10,235 nucleotides of DNA from Rodentolepis nana (Eukaryota > Platyhelminthes > Cestoda > Cyclophyllidea > Hymenolepididae). The notes beneath the pieces are model-generated. The model was given only the letters and a program-made list of their open reading frames with translations. It was not told where the DNA came from and did no database searches. The stretch is from the NCBI GenBank assembly GCA_900617975.1, contig UZAE01002132.1, positions 1 through 10,235 on the forward strand. The letters run 5' to 3'. The position numbers were made by a program, and so were the translations under genes. How positions within the stretch are numbered: the stretch's first letter is position 1; the number at the start of each line of letters is the position of its first letter. Below are positions 1 to 7,078 of this stretch, in pieces.

Positions 1-59
1 GCTGGGCTATAGCTTAGCTTATTCTGGGAGTCTAGCTAGAAGTTGGAGAATCTGCCATA
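1..59 (+). repeat. Truncated copy of the foldback repeat arm
   Basis: The first 59 bases match the inner part of the left arm of the foldback element at about 5971-6029, in the same orientation and with only a few differences. Shared landmarks are GCTGGGCTATAGCTTAG, TCTAGCTAGA and GGAGAATCTGCCATA. Similarity stops abruptly at about position 59, where the element would continue toward its loop. The copy is therefore cut off on its inner side, while its outer part lies beyond the left edge of the window. It contains no gene. Confidence 0.85.
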
Positions 60-390
60 CCTCAACCAGGAATTGACCTAATCAAGAGCACATAAAATTG
101 GATTATAATAATAGGTATTATGTATTAATATTGGAAATAAATTTAATAATGATATCTTAAAACGAGGAAGTAAGTAAATGCGTTGATCATGAACATTATG
201 AGAGAATTTTAATTAAATCTCAATTAATTTCATATTTTGTAACGTCCACTTGCTTAGTTTAAGTAAATCACAATGCAATTGGTAATATTACCCATTTTTA
301 TTCATCATTTCGGCAGCCTAATAACCTTAGTATGTAACAGTTTTGAAAATTGGAAAGTTGTCAAAAATCTAAGCCAATTAAATTTTGAAA

Positions 391-958
391 ATGCAATTTA
401 CTCTGGTGTTCAACATGAGTCAATCATTTCAATTTGTCCATGATTATGATGACTTAAAGAAATATAACCAATCCCCCCCCCCTCCAAAAAAATCATACAC
501 AGTAGTACTCAAACTAAGGTCAAAAACTTAGGGAGTTATCAAACATTTATTTATATCAAATGACAGGCGTCTTGATGGTTATCATTAGCCCTTTAGTTGA
601 CTTCAGGCTTCACAGGGGGGGGGGGAAGGAACATCAAATTGAAAAAATTCGAGAGGGAGGGACAGAAAAGTGTTCTAAAGATGTAAGAGACAAACACAAC
701 GGTAGAAAAAGTGAGGTGAGTACTGTGGAAATATTCGAATATGGCATCGAGTGAGGTGATGGTAGTTTGAAGTGAGAAGTTAACTGCCAGTTAATAGACT
801 TTTTGCCGTATGAATATAAGTTGCCCAGGGTGCACCGCGTGGAGGTAAGTCTATCGCACACCCCGAGTTATCAAACATCAGTTTGCACCTTGCGCATGAG
901 GAAAATTGACAGCTTCAAGACCAGGATCTCAGGAACTTGTTATGACAACATCGAATAA
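391..958 (+). CDS. Possible small three-exon gene of unknown function
   Basis: I do not recognise this protein. An ATG at 391 is preceded by an in-frame TAA and opens a 46-codon frame (391-531) with an acidic stretch, FVHDYDDLKKYNQ, then SPPPPKKS. A second charged segment, roughly 607-715, ends at a consensus donor (GAG|GTGAGT at 715/716). A third segment, 791-958, starts at an acceptor (CTGCCAG|TTA) in the same phase 0 and stays open through PYEYKLPRVHRVEVS and MRKIDSFKTRISGTCYD to TAA at 956-958. The first junction (AG|GTCAAA at 518/519, to an AG at 605-606, phase 2) is weak. The runs of 10 C (473-482) and 11 G (615-625) fall inside the proposed coding sequence, so one indel would break it. 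A poly(A) signal AATAAA lies at 1208-1213. The second-to-third junction is the best-supported part. The three segments could also belong to different transcripts. Confidence 0.3.
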
Positions 959-1458
959 TCCCTAATCATGACACAATTGACCAAACCATACGACTAGATG
1001 TAAGAATATTTGAATTTGTGCCATCTTAACATTTTGAAAAACTTTAATACATCCTTCTTAAAACACTCCTTTGCCCATTTCGATTCGAAGAAAAACTGAA
1101 GGCAACTAAGGAAACCTGATAACACTGTCTTCGTACTATACAATAGAGAGATCTTGATTCTAAAAACTCTTTTTTCTTTCATTTGTTTTGCTTTGCAAAC
1201 TTCTTTTAATAAATAGGCATACAGGTTTATCGTTTGAGAAAATTTTTACCCACAGTTATTGTTAAATATTGCATGTTAGGTTTAATATGACCAATAAAAT
1301 ATCACGAATTATTTTATCTTTGGAACCATAGGGATTTTTTACTACAAATTTTATCTCTAAGCCCAATACTCCACTGAAATAATTTCACACCTTATTGATA
1401 TGGAAAAGGTTCTGTAAATGGAAGGTTCTTATGATTGTTCTGATCATTCGAAGAGATC
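959..1458. other. Intergenic stretch, no supported gene
   Basis: A+T-rich sequence between two possible + strand genes. It contains AATAAA at 1208-1213, which could serve the upstream gene. Short open frames on both strands (for example - strand 1182-994) have no splice-site or family support. Confidence 0.5.
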
Positions 1459-1849
1459 ATGAGATTAGCGCATAGGGTCATTCTTGGTTAGATTTAAAAG
1501 TCAGTATATACGATAACCAAAACTAAATTGAAAAATTATTTCGAATACAGAAACCGTTCATGACAAAGCATTCAAATTTTATTCCATGAACATCAATAAG
1601 AAGTCAGCACTTTTAATTCATACTTTGTAATTAAAAAAGTTAATTTCATTAAAATACTTAGGCCATTCACATTATTTGCGTGCTTTCCGAATACTGGCTA
1701 AAGGCGCGGCTCGTCAGCATTTGAATTTATCAAATAACCCTAACAAAGAATGCTATAAACCTAAATTGCACCGTATAAAAACGCCCAAAATAGCAATTTT
1801 TCATGCAACTAAAGAACCAAATTTAAAACTTAATAGAAAGTTTTCTTAA
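1459..1849 (+). CDS. Possible two-exon gene for a small basic protein
   Basis: I do not recognise the family. The main evidence is a terminal segment at 1662-1849 that stays open over 62 codons. It begins at an acceptor (ATACTTAG|GC) and reads HSHYLRAFRILAKGAARQ, then PKLHRIKTPKIAIFH, then TAA at 1847-1849. The canonical poly(A) signal AATAAA is at 1888-1893, about 40 nt past the stop. A first exon, 1459-1486 (ATG, then RLAHRVIL), follows an in-frame TGA and joins in phase 1 through a weak donor (G|GTTAGA), giving about 71 residues. The predicted amino end is rich in Arg, His and Leu and poor in acidic residues, which is compatible with a mitochondrial presequence, but that is inference. The 175-nt intron is longer than those in the confident genes. 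The terminal exon is more credible than the start. Confidence 0.33.
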
Positions 1850-1887
1850 TTCATTAATCTTTCACAGCATCTCATAAATTTGCAATG

Positions 1888-1893
1888 AATAAA
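1888..1893 (+). promoter_or_regulatory. Poly(A) signal AATAAA after the 1459-1849 frame
   Basis: Canonical AATAAA about 40 nt beyond the TAA at 1847-1849, on the same strand. This is a normal distance for a short 3' UTR and supports a + strand transcript ending here. Confidence 0.45.
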
Positions 1894-2065
1894 ATCAAGT
1901 ATAGAAATAGAAACATTAAGGAGCAAAATAAATTTAATTCAAAAAAATACGATGCGGGAAGATTTATTTTACTTAGAACTATTTTAATTCGAAGATCGAA
2001 ATACTTTAAACTGGTTTCTGTTTGGGCGCATTTAACAAATAAAAAGTTTGATTCGATTGCCTAAG

Positions 2066-2357
2066 ATGGGCGACCGTTATAATATACATACACAGCTTGA
2101 ACATCTACAATCAAAATATGTTGGTAATTCAAAATTTTACTTAAAATATTTTCGTAGGTACTGGTCATGCCGATACGATAAAGTGGGAGTGGCTAACAAA
2201 CCAACACCGTGATTCATGCGCATCTTACATGGGACACTTTGACGTTTTAAACCATATAGCCATATGTGAGAACGAATCCAAAGCACGAATTCGATTCAAT
2301 CTCATGGAAAGAATGCTTCAACCATGTGGCCCCCCACCGAAGCGACCAGAAAACTGA
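2066..2357 (+). CDS. SF3B5: Splicing factor 3B subunit 5 (SF3b10)
   Basis: SF3B5 is the 10-kDa subunit of the SF3b complex of U2 snRNP. It contacts SF3B1 and SF3B3 and helps recognise the intron branch site in the nucleus. There are two exons, 2066-2123 and 2158-2357, separated by a 34-nt intron (2124-2157; donor GTAATT, acceptor TTTTCGTAG) in phase 1. The joined product is 85 residues, against 86 in human. It is nearly collinear with the family: an opening like GDRYNIHTQLEHLQSKYV, then GTGHADTIKWEW across the junction, then NQHRDSCASYMGHFD, NESKARIRFNLMERMLQPCG and a Pro-rich tail ending PEN before TGA. The ATG follows CCTAAG directly. The gene is convergent with MRPS15, with 107 nt between stops. 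Neither exon alone is long enough to stand out as an open frame. Mammalian SF3B5 is intronless, so the mini-intron is lineage-specific. Confidence 0.97.
2124..2157 (+). other. 34-nt mini-intron of SF3B5
   Basis: It starts GTAATT and ends TTTTCGTAG. Removing it restores the conserved SKYVGTGHADT segment exactly, so the boundaries are fixed by homology rather than by splice scores alone. Confidence 0.95.
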
Positions 2358-2379
2358 GTAGCTTAACGATATAATTCGT

Positions 2380-2385
2380 TTTATT
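2380..2385 (-). promoter_or_regulatory. Poly(A) signal of MRPS15
   Basis: TTTATT on the + strand reads AATAAA on the - strand, about 80 nt past the MRPS15 stop codon. It is only about 23 nt beyond the SF3B5 stop on the opposite strand, so the two 3' UTRs probably overlap. Confidence 0.6.
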
Positions 2386-2464
2386 ACATCCTTTTATATT
2401 CAAAGATAGAAGGCATTTTGACATTGTACATAGCTTTTTGTTATTATAAAATTGAGTAAAAAAA

Positions 2465-3618
2465 CTACTTTCTTCTTGCTCGTAACTGTTGGGCTTCCCT
2501 TTCAAGTATTGAGTTGGCAACATGGCGCCGAAGAACTCTCTCTTTCGCATACCATTGCAGCTTGTCAACCTGGGTAGGTGATAGGGCCTCAACTTGGCGC
2601 TCTTTCATGACAATATCGAAGAGATCTCGGAGTTTAACCTCAGCATCTGGCTTTTCTAGTCCAAGACTTGACACCTTTTCAACCAATTCGGAGAGGTCCT
2701 TTTCTTTGTTTTCGAAAAATTCGTCCCTGGTTGCAGCTAAGTCCTTTTTAAATCTTGCTAATCGCGCAAGTCTTTGCTAGACGGTTTTACGTTAATTCGA
2801 AAATATTGGGTTACTTGATAGCATTCTGCCCGAACATTTTTCTTCCTCGCGTCAGCTTCTGAACTATCGCCGAAATCGAAAGGGTTAAGATGTCGGACAT
2901 TGTCAAGGTTAAGCGCTTCCAAAGCTTTTTGATAATCCTCCTTATTTAGCGCTCGTAATCGGCGCAAAAGTCGCATTCTTCGTTGAACCAGAGATTCCGT
3001 AGCACCACGAAGTGTGGAAGTCTAAAGGAGAAATTAATTTATTGTATTCCATACCCTGGGGAACTTTTCCAGCAGATGCTTATTGTATTGAATTCTAAAA
3101 GACATGTGTAAAGCTTGGGGATTGGTAAATTTAAAGCATTTCATTACTTCTAGCAAGTAGACTATCATCTGTAGGGTGTTGACCATAGGATGCCATGAAT
3201 TCTCTCAATTGATGATAGTAGTCCGTTGATAGAGGATTACATCCGTAGGTAAAAATCTTCTTTTGTTCTTCGGTTAGCCTTTATATAAAGGGCGTGAAAC
3301 GAATTTAAAAAACTACATTTTATATTCTGGAAGCCTCTCAATTTCACTTATGATTTTATTGGCATCCATCCTATGGAACCGCTTGTGTTCCCCTTGAGAT
3401 TACAATAAATATAAAGATAGCTTACAATCAAAATCAAAGACCGGAGGATTTTTTCTAGGAGTTTTTGGCCGCTTTGTTTTATGCAGTTTTGTGTACCAAA
3501 ATCCATATAAAGTTGCGCTCGTATCTAAAAGTCAATAAAATGAATCCACATTACGGATATTTGAAACGCAAGCTGTATTTAGTAAAGAAGAAACCCTAGC
3601 AGACACGTTAGTGTACAT
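2465..3618 (-). CDS. MRPS15: Mitochondrial small-subunit ribosomal protein S15
   Basis: uS15m binds the small-subunit rRNA in the mitoribosome. Seven exons on the - strand: 3618-3555, 3524-3426, 3392-3317, 3278-3148, 3113-3055, 3021-2815, 2776-2465. The six introns are 30, 33, 38, 34, 33 and 38 nt, all GT-AG and all in matching phase, giving 315 residues. The ATG at 3618 is the first after an in-frame TAA (3657-3655). Residues 1-21 are Ser/Arg-rich without acidic residues, like a mitochondrial presequence. The S15 core spans about residues 110-180, including LLARTLHMSFRIQYNKHLLE, the VQRRMRLLRRLRALNKEDY helix and LEALNL. A long Lys/Glu/Arg helical tail (about 213-315) ends QQLRARRK before TAG. 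Human MRPS15 is 257 residues, so this form is longer. Apparent frame breaks near 2780 and 3140 vanish once the mini-introns are removed. Poly(A) signal at 2385-2380. Confidence 0.9.
3525..3554 (-). other. 30-nt intron 1 of MRPS15
   Basis: Donor GTAATG, acceptor GACTTTTAG, phase 1. It is the shortest intron in the two confidently identified genes. It carries an in-frame stop, so splicing is required to join the presequence exon to the rest of the protein. Confidence 0.8.
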
Positions 3619-4065
3619 TAGAATTTGTGTTATTGGGCTCAAGGTCAGTCGGCTTTACATCCCTCGCAATGTCTGCTCCAATAGAAAATCTTTTCTTATT
3701 CTTAAAACTTATTATAATAGCATTGTATGTTTAATTTGTCTATGCATGATATTTGAATCTTGATGGAACTTTTCTTCAATCATATTATTATTCGTTATAT
3801 AGTACAAATTTTAGAGACGCCTTTCTTTTTATTAACATATCGGTCCTTATCTGAAATAAAAATTGCAAATTTCATTTTGGTAAGGAAATAATTTATTTAT
3901 TTCAACTTTAATTTGTTCCTATACGCATAACCCAAAAAGTCAGTTTCGATTCTAATTTTGTATGTGCTATTGAATATGCTAACATTTCTAACCATTATAA
4001 TTAAATTTAAAGTACGTTCCTGAATGAACTATCTGACGACTTAAGGTTTCTACGGCTTTCAAATG
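3619..4065. other. Upstream region of MRPS15, no supported gene
   Basis: A+T-rich sequence containing the 5' UTR and presumably the promoter of MRPS15 (- strand) and the tail of the upstream - strand candidate. No TATA-like element or open frame stands out enough to call. Confidence 0.45.
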
Positions 4066-4146
4066 TTATTTGACATCAAAATTACTTTTGAATTGTTGCA
4101 ATGCGTTGGTTTGAGTCATTTCCCCAATATCCATGTGTCCATTATT

Positions 4147-4414
4147 CTAAAGTTGATCTGGTTGCGAGCCTAAATAGGGCGAAAGTCTAGTTGTTCCAGG
4201 ACCCCGTATAAATGTAAAAGTTGGCAAAATTTGAATGTCAGTCATATTGATATCGCTATTAATTGAAATATCATCGACAGATTTGCCTGGTTGAGAAATA
4301 ATAATGAGAATTCATGTATAAGTTGGGAGATTTAGAGAAAGATGGTAGCTTTATCTGACCCAACTCAATCTCAATTGTTCTCAAATAATCATTAATTAGT
4401 AGTATACTAAGCAT
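4147..4414 (-). CDS. Possible thioredoxin-like protein, C-terminal exon(s)
   Basis: The stronger exon is 4286-4147 on the - strand. It starts at a good acceptor (TTTCTCAACCAG) and reads KSVDDISINSDINMTDIQ, then ILPTFTFIRGPG, then SPYLGSQPDQL before TAG. The order resembles the second half of a thioredoxin fold: the strand before the cis-proline, the cis-Pro in a PTF context, then the last strand and the start of helix 4. A preceding exon, 4414-4360 (ATG, then LSILLINDYLRTIEIEL), fits in phase 1 through donor G|GTCAGA and a 73-nt intron, but that donor is weak. No WCxxC active-site exon was found, so the protein is either incomplete here, redox-inactive, or only superficially similar. After the TAG the same frame stays open to 4066, which is unusual. 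It may be a gene fragment or a pseudogene. Confidence 0.35.
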
Positions 4415-4749
4415 AGTTTATGTAAGTATTTGCTCTTTAGAATATTATTTTAGACTCTCTACCAAAGCACGAAAAATATCCTTCAAGCGACCTTAAGCTT
4501 TATTGGATCTAGTTAGTGGTTGGTTAATGGGCTGCACGTAAGCACAAGTCTACTTATGTGTTAAAAATACAATACTTCAATACTCTATAGGTTTTATTTA
4601 AATGAGAAGGAAAAATTGAAATTGAATGAAGAGAAATTAGTGAAATACGAGATGGAATGATGGGTACAGTCATGCAATCTTAATATATAAGACAATAGGA
4701 AATGAAGTAACATAAAAGCCCATACATAATCTGAAAATAAAATTTAAAG

Positions 4750-5667
4750 GAAAATATTAAAGAGCACACAAGTGAGAAAAGGCGGTTATTTTCAAAAAAT
4801 GCACTCCTCACTTTAGGCATGGGAAAATCTAATTGGACAAATCTAAAAGCTTCAATTGTAACCAAGCGGGCTGACGAGATTGCTGGCGTAATTTTTCCCC
4901 GTCACCGAGGTAACCACACGACCGATAGCTTATTGTAATATGAGAAACAGTGAAAACTTTATGAAAGGCTCTGATGGGATATATCCAAACATCTCCTGCA
5001 TTAAATTCGATTTTTAAATAAATCCGAAAGAAAGATATATTATGAGGAAGAATTGTCATTTTATTTGCCTTAAAGAATGCTATGGAGCAAAATTCGATGC
5101 AAATTTTCGCGCTTATCCCATTATAAACAAGAAATACTTTAAGAAACTTTGGTACTTATTGATGCCATTGTGTTAAGATTTCAATATGGAATGTAAAGAA
5201 GGAATAAGTTTAGAAACTCGGGAAGCCAATTTTTTACGTTTTTACTCAACTACGGGTAGTTAACTAATATGTGCAAGTGGCAGCCAAACCACATCATAAT
5301 TGACAGATAATTTCGACTAAGTTAAATATCTTTCCCAATAACAAAAAAACATGACTTTTTGATCTAATACTTATTGCTGATAATAAGTGCGTAAGTTTTA
5401 ACACAGTTATTCAAAATCTACATAAGCACTTATTTTTTGCAAAACTGGGTACTATAAAATTTCTAAAGATGTTTCAAAGTTGCCTATTTTAAAAAAACGA
5501 GTTGCATTTCTAATGCCGACAAAACAAGGCTTGTTATGGGTTGGTCTTGTGAAAAACAAAATGGTTGGACCGCAAGATCGGAAACTGGAAAGAGTAAAGC
5601 GAAAGAAGCACAAAAGTTGCCCTCAAATATTCCATCAGATAATACAGACTCTGACAGTTTAGTCTAA
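4750..5667 (+). CDS. Tentative multi-exon gene of unknown function, 3' part
   Basis: I do not recognise the product. Proposed exons are 4750-4771, 4817-4909, 5407-5448 and 5480-5667, ending TAA at 5665-5667. The introns are 45, 497 and 31 nt and the phases agree throughout. The best exons are 4817-4909 (acceptor CTCCTCACTTTAG, donor CGAG|GTAACC; GKSNWTNLKASIVTKRADE, IAGVIFPRH) and the terminal 5480-5667 (acceptor TTTCAAAG; YFKKTSCISNADKTRLVMGW, KSKAKEAQKLPSNIP, then a Ser/Asp-rich end). A further upstream exon may end at 4706, donor AA|GTAACA. No start codon is assigned; an ATG at 4819 could serve. The - strand is also open over 5155-4829, which weakens the 4817-4909 call. The stop lies 84 nt before the foldback element, whose left arm carries the next clear AATAAA. 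Confidence 0.33.
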
Positions 5668-5751
5668 TATCCTATTTAAACATGGATAATAATCTAAGTT
5701 GGTAGTTAAAGTTAAATTAATATAGGAATGTATGATTTGTTCACTTACCTT

Positions 5752-6083
5752 TGTGGGACACGTTATCGCTGTGTGCGTCATCGTATGCCTGCATGTCTGC
5801 TTGCGCCGTACACCTCTGTGTGCAGCGACCCTACAAACAGTGAATAATCATTAACCTCTGTTTAACCTAATCCCCCATCCTGATCATGAGTGGCTCCCTG
5901 CGTACACATTTGATCCGCAATACCCGTACTGAATAAACGTGCTCCGTGCTACACGTCTGTTTCCCTTATAGCTGGGCTATAGCTTAGGTGGTCCTGGCAG
6001 TCTAGCTAGATGTTGGAGAATCTGCCATAGAGATTTCTGAGTAGGTCAGGCTTTACTAAGGTAGCAACCCGCTACAACTTCCT
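5752..6083 (+). repeat. Left terminal inverted repeat of the foldback element
   Basis: Outer tip TGTGGGACACGTTATCGC, inner end near CCGCTACAACTTCC. It is about 20 nt longer than the right arm because of extra sequence between about 5775 and 5830. It contains AATAAA at 5932-5937. Confidence 0.85.
5932..5937 (+). promoter_or_regulatory. AATAAA inside the left arm
   Basis: This is the first canonical poly(A) signal downstream of the + strand stop at 5667, lying within the repeat arm. A transcript from the upstream gene could end here. The right arm carries the mirror-image signal on the - strand (6452-6447). Confidence 0.35.
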
Positions 6084-6299
6084 AAAATGAACACCCAGGG
6101 CAAAATATGAGGAATTCACAATTTTAAAAATTGGTCATTTTCTGTTATCAAGGTTACTTAGAGTGTGGTATTGGTAACTTAAACGAAGATTTATAAAAAT
6201 AACCTCATTTTGCTCAATACTTGCATTTGTACAAGTTTCCAGGCTATTTCAATTTAACAAAAATTCTAATATCCACACATGGATATGTTTTTTTCTAAG

Positions 6300-6608
6300 T
6301 TGGAGGATGTAGCGGATTGCTACCTTAGTAAAGCCTGACCGACTCAGAAATCTCTATGGCAGATTCTGCAACATCTAGCTAGACTCCCAGAATCAGCTAA
6401 TCTATAGCCCAGCTCTAAGGCAAACAGACGTATAGCACGGAGCACGTTTATTCAGTACGAGTATTGCGGATAAAGTGTACACGCAGGGAGCTTAATCATG
6501 ATAATGATGGCGGATTAGGTCAAACAAACCGAGGTTAATAATTGGTCACTGTTTGTACGGTCCCACCTCCCAATTCTGGCGTTCAGGCATGCGATGACGT
6601 GTCCCACA
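6300..6608 (-). repeat. Right terminal inverted repeat of the foldback element
   Basis: Inner end GGAGGATGTAGCGGATTGC, outer tip ACGTGTCCCACA at 6608. It is the reverse complement of the left arm. The outer boundary is supported by the half copy at 9760-10055, which also ends in CCCACA. Confidence 0.85.
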
Positions 6609-6995
6609 GAGAGAATAGAAAGAGAAAATGAGAGAAATTTAGAGGTTGAAGGAGAAATGGTCCGCTGTAAGATCATTTTTCAATTAAACACGTTTATTAA
6701 AGTTAGCCTGGAAGAAAATGCTGTCTTTTAGTTTGAGTCACTAATAAAAATTCAAGACAATGATGCACTAATGTAAATTATTATACGGCATTAATAAAAT
6801 TTATAACTTTTACTGCAAGAAAGCAACTGGAATAGAGAAAGGGATAAAGGGCAAGTGATCAAACGAAAAATGATAAACTTAATCTATCTAATTTTTTTCT
6901 ATTTTTAAATAGTAAAGTTTAGCAAACTATAATTTCTTGTACCACTATCCGAATTTTCTGCTTTACTAATCATCAAATAATTATGAACTTATTGC
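6609..6995. other. Spacer between the element and the 7079-7624 gene
   Basis: It begins with a purine-rich stretch (about 6609-6660) and is otherwise A+T-rich. No gene is supported. Its right end is downstream sequence of the - strand gene ending at 7079. Confidence 0.5.
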
Positions 6996-7001
6996 TTTAT
7001 T
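6996..7001 (-). promoter_or_regulatory. Poly(A) signal of the 7079-7624 gene
   Basis: TTTATT on the + strand, AATAAA on the - strand, about 78 nt past the TGA at 7079-7081. The spacing matches that seen for MRPS15. Confidence 0.55.
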
Positions 7002-7078
7002 GATCGAGTATATCTCTGTTCACAATTATTTAAAACAAATAATATAACAATTAAACTCAAAACTTCTTTTTACTCATA

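Larger units (their letters stand above)
5752..6608. mobile_element. Foldback-type non-autonomous element with long inverted repeats
   Basis: The left arm, about 5752-6083, and the right arm, about 6300-6608, are inverted copies of each other, differing mainly by substitutions and a small length change near the tips. Both tips are TGTGGGACACGT (CCCACA at the right end). Shared blocks include GAATAAACGTGCTCCGTGCT, GCTGGGCTATAG, TCTAGCTAGATGTTG and TAAGGTAGCAA. The loop of about 216 nt (6084-6299) is A+T-rich with no gene. No clear target-site duplication is visible, so the superfamily cannot be assigned. Partial copies at 1-59 and 9760-10055 show that it is a dispersed family. A transcript through it could form a hairpin of roughly 300 bp. 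Confidence 0.85.

Noticed and set aside
634..861. 75-codon frame on the - strand
   Set aside because: It is antisense to the better-supported + strand exon pair ending 715 and starting 791.
994..1182. 62-codon - strand frame
   Set aside because: Its composition is typical of A+T-rich non-coding sequence, and no splice sites or poly(A) signal agree with it.
2302..2592. 96-codon frame on the - strand
   Set aside because: It is antisense to SF3B5 exon 2 and the MRPS15 end, and its composition is not protein-like.
2514..2780. 88-codon frame on the + strand
   Set aside because: It is the reverse shadow of the last MRPS15 exon.
2758..3150. Two apparent frameshifts in MRPS15 suggesting a pseudogene
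   Set aside because: Removing the 38-nt intron 2814-2777 and the 34-nt intron 3147-3114 restores one frame and recovers S15-like sequence. An earlier idea of a GC-AG intron near 3140 was dropped for the same reason.
5480..5662. 60-codon + strand frame starting MPILKKRV
   Set aside because: The adjacent frame over the same bases has more protein-like composition, an acceptor in phase with an upstream exon, and a natural end at 5667.
6517..6740. Open + strand frame crossing the right tip of the foldback element, Glu/Arg-rich
   Set aside because: The Glu/Arg richness comes from a low-complexity purine stretch next to the element, and there is no splice, start or poly(A) support.
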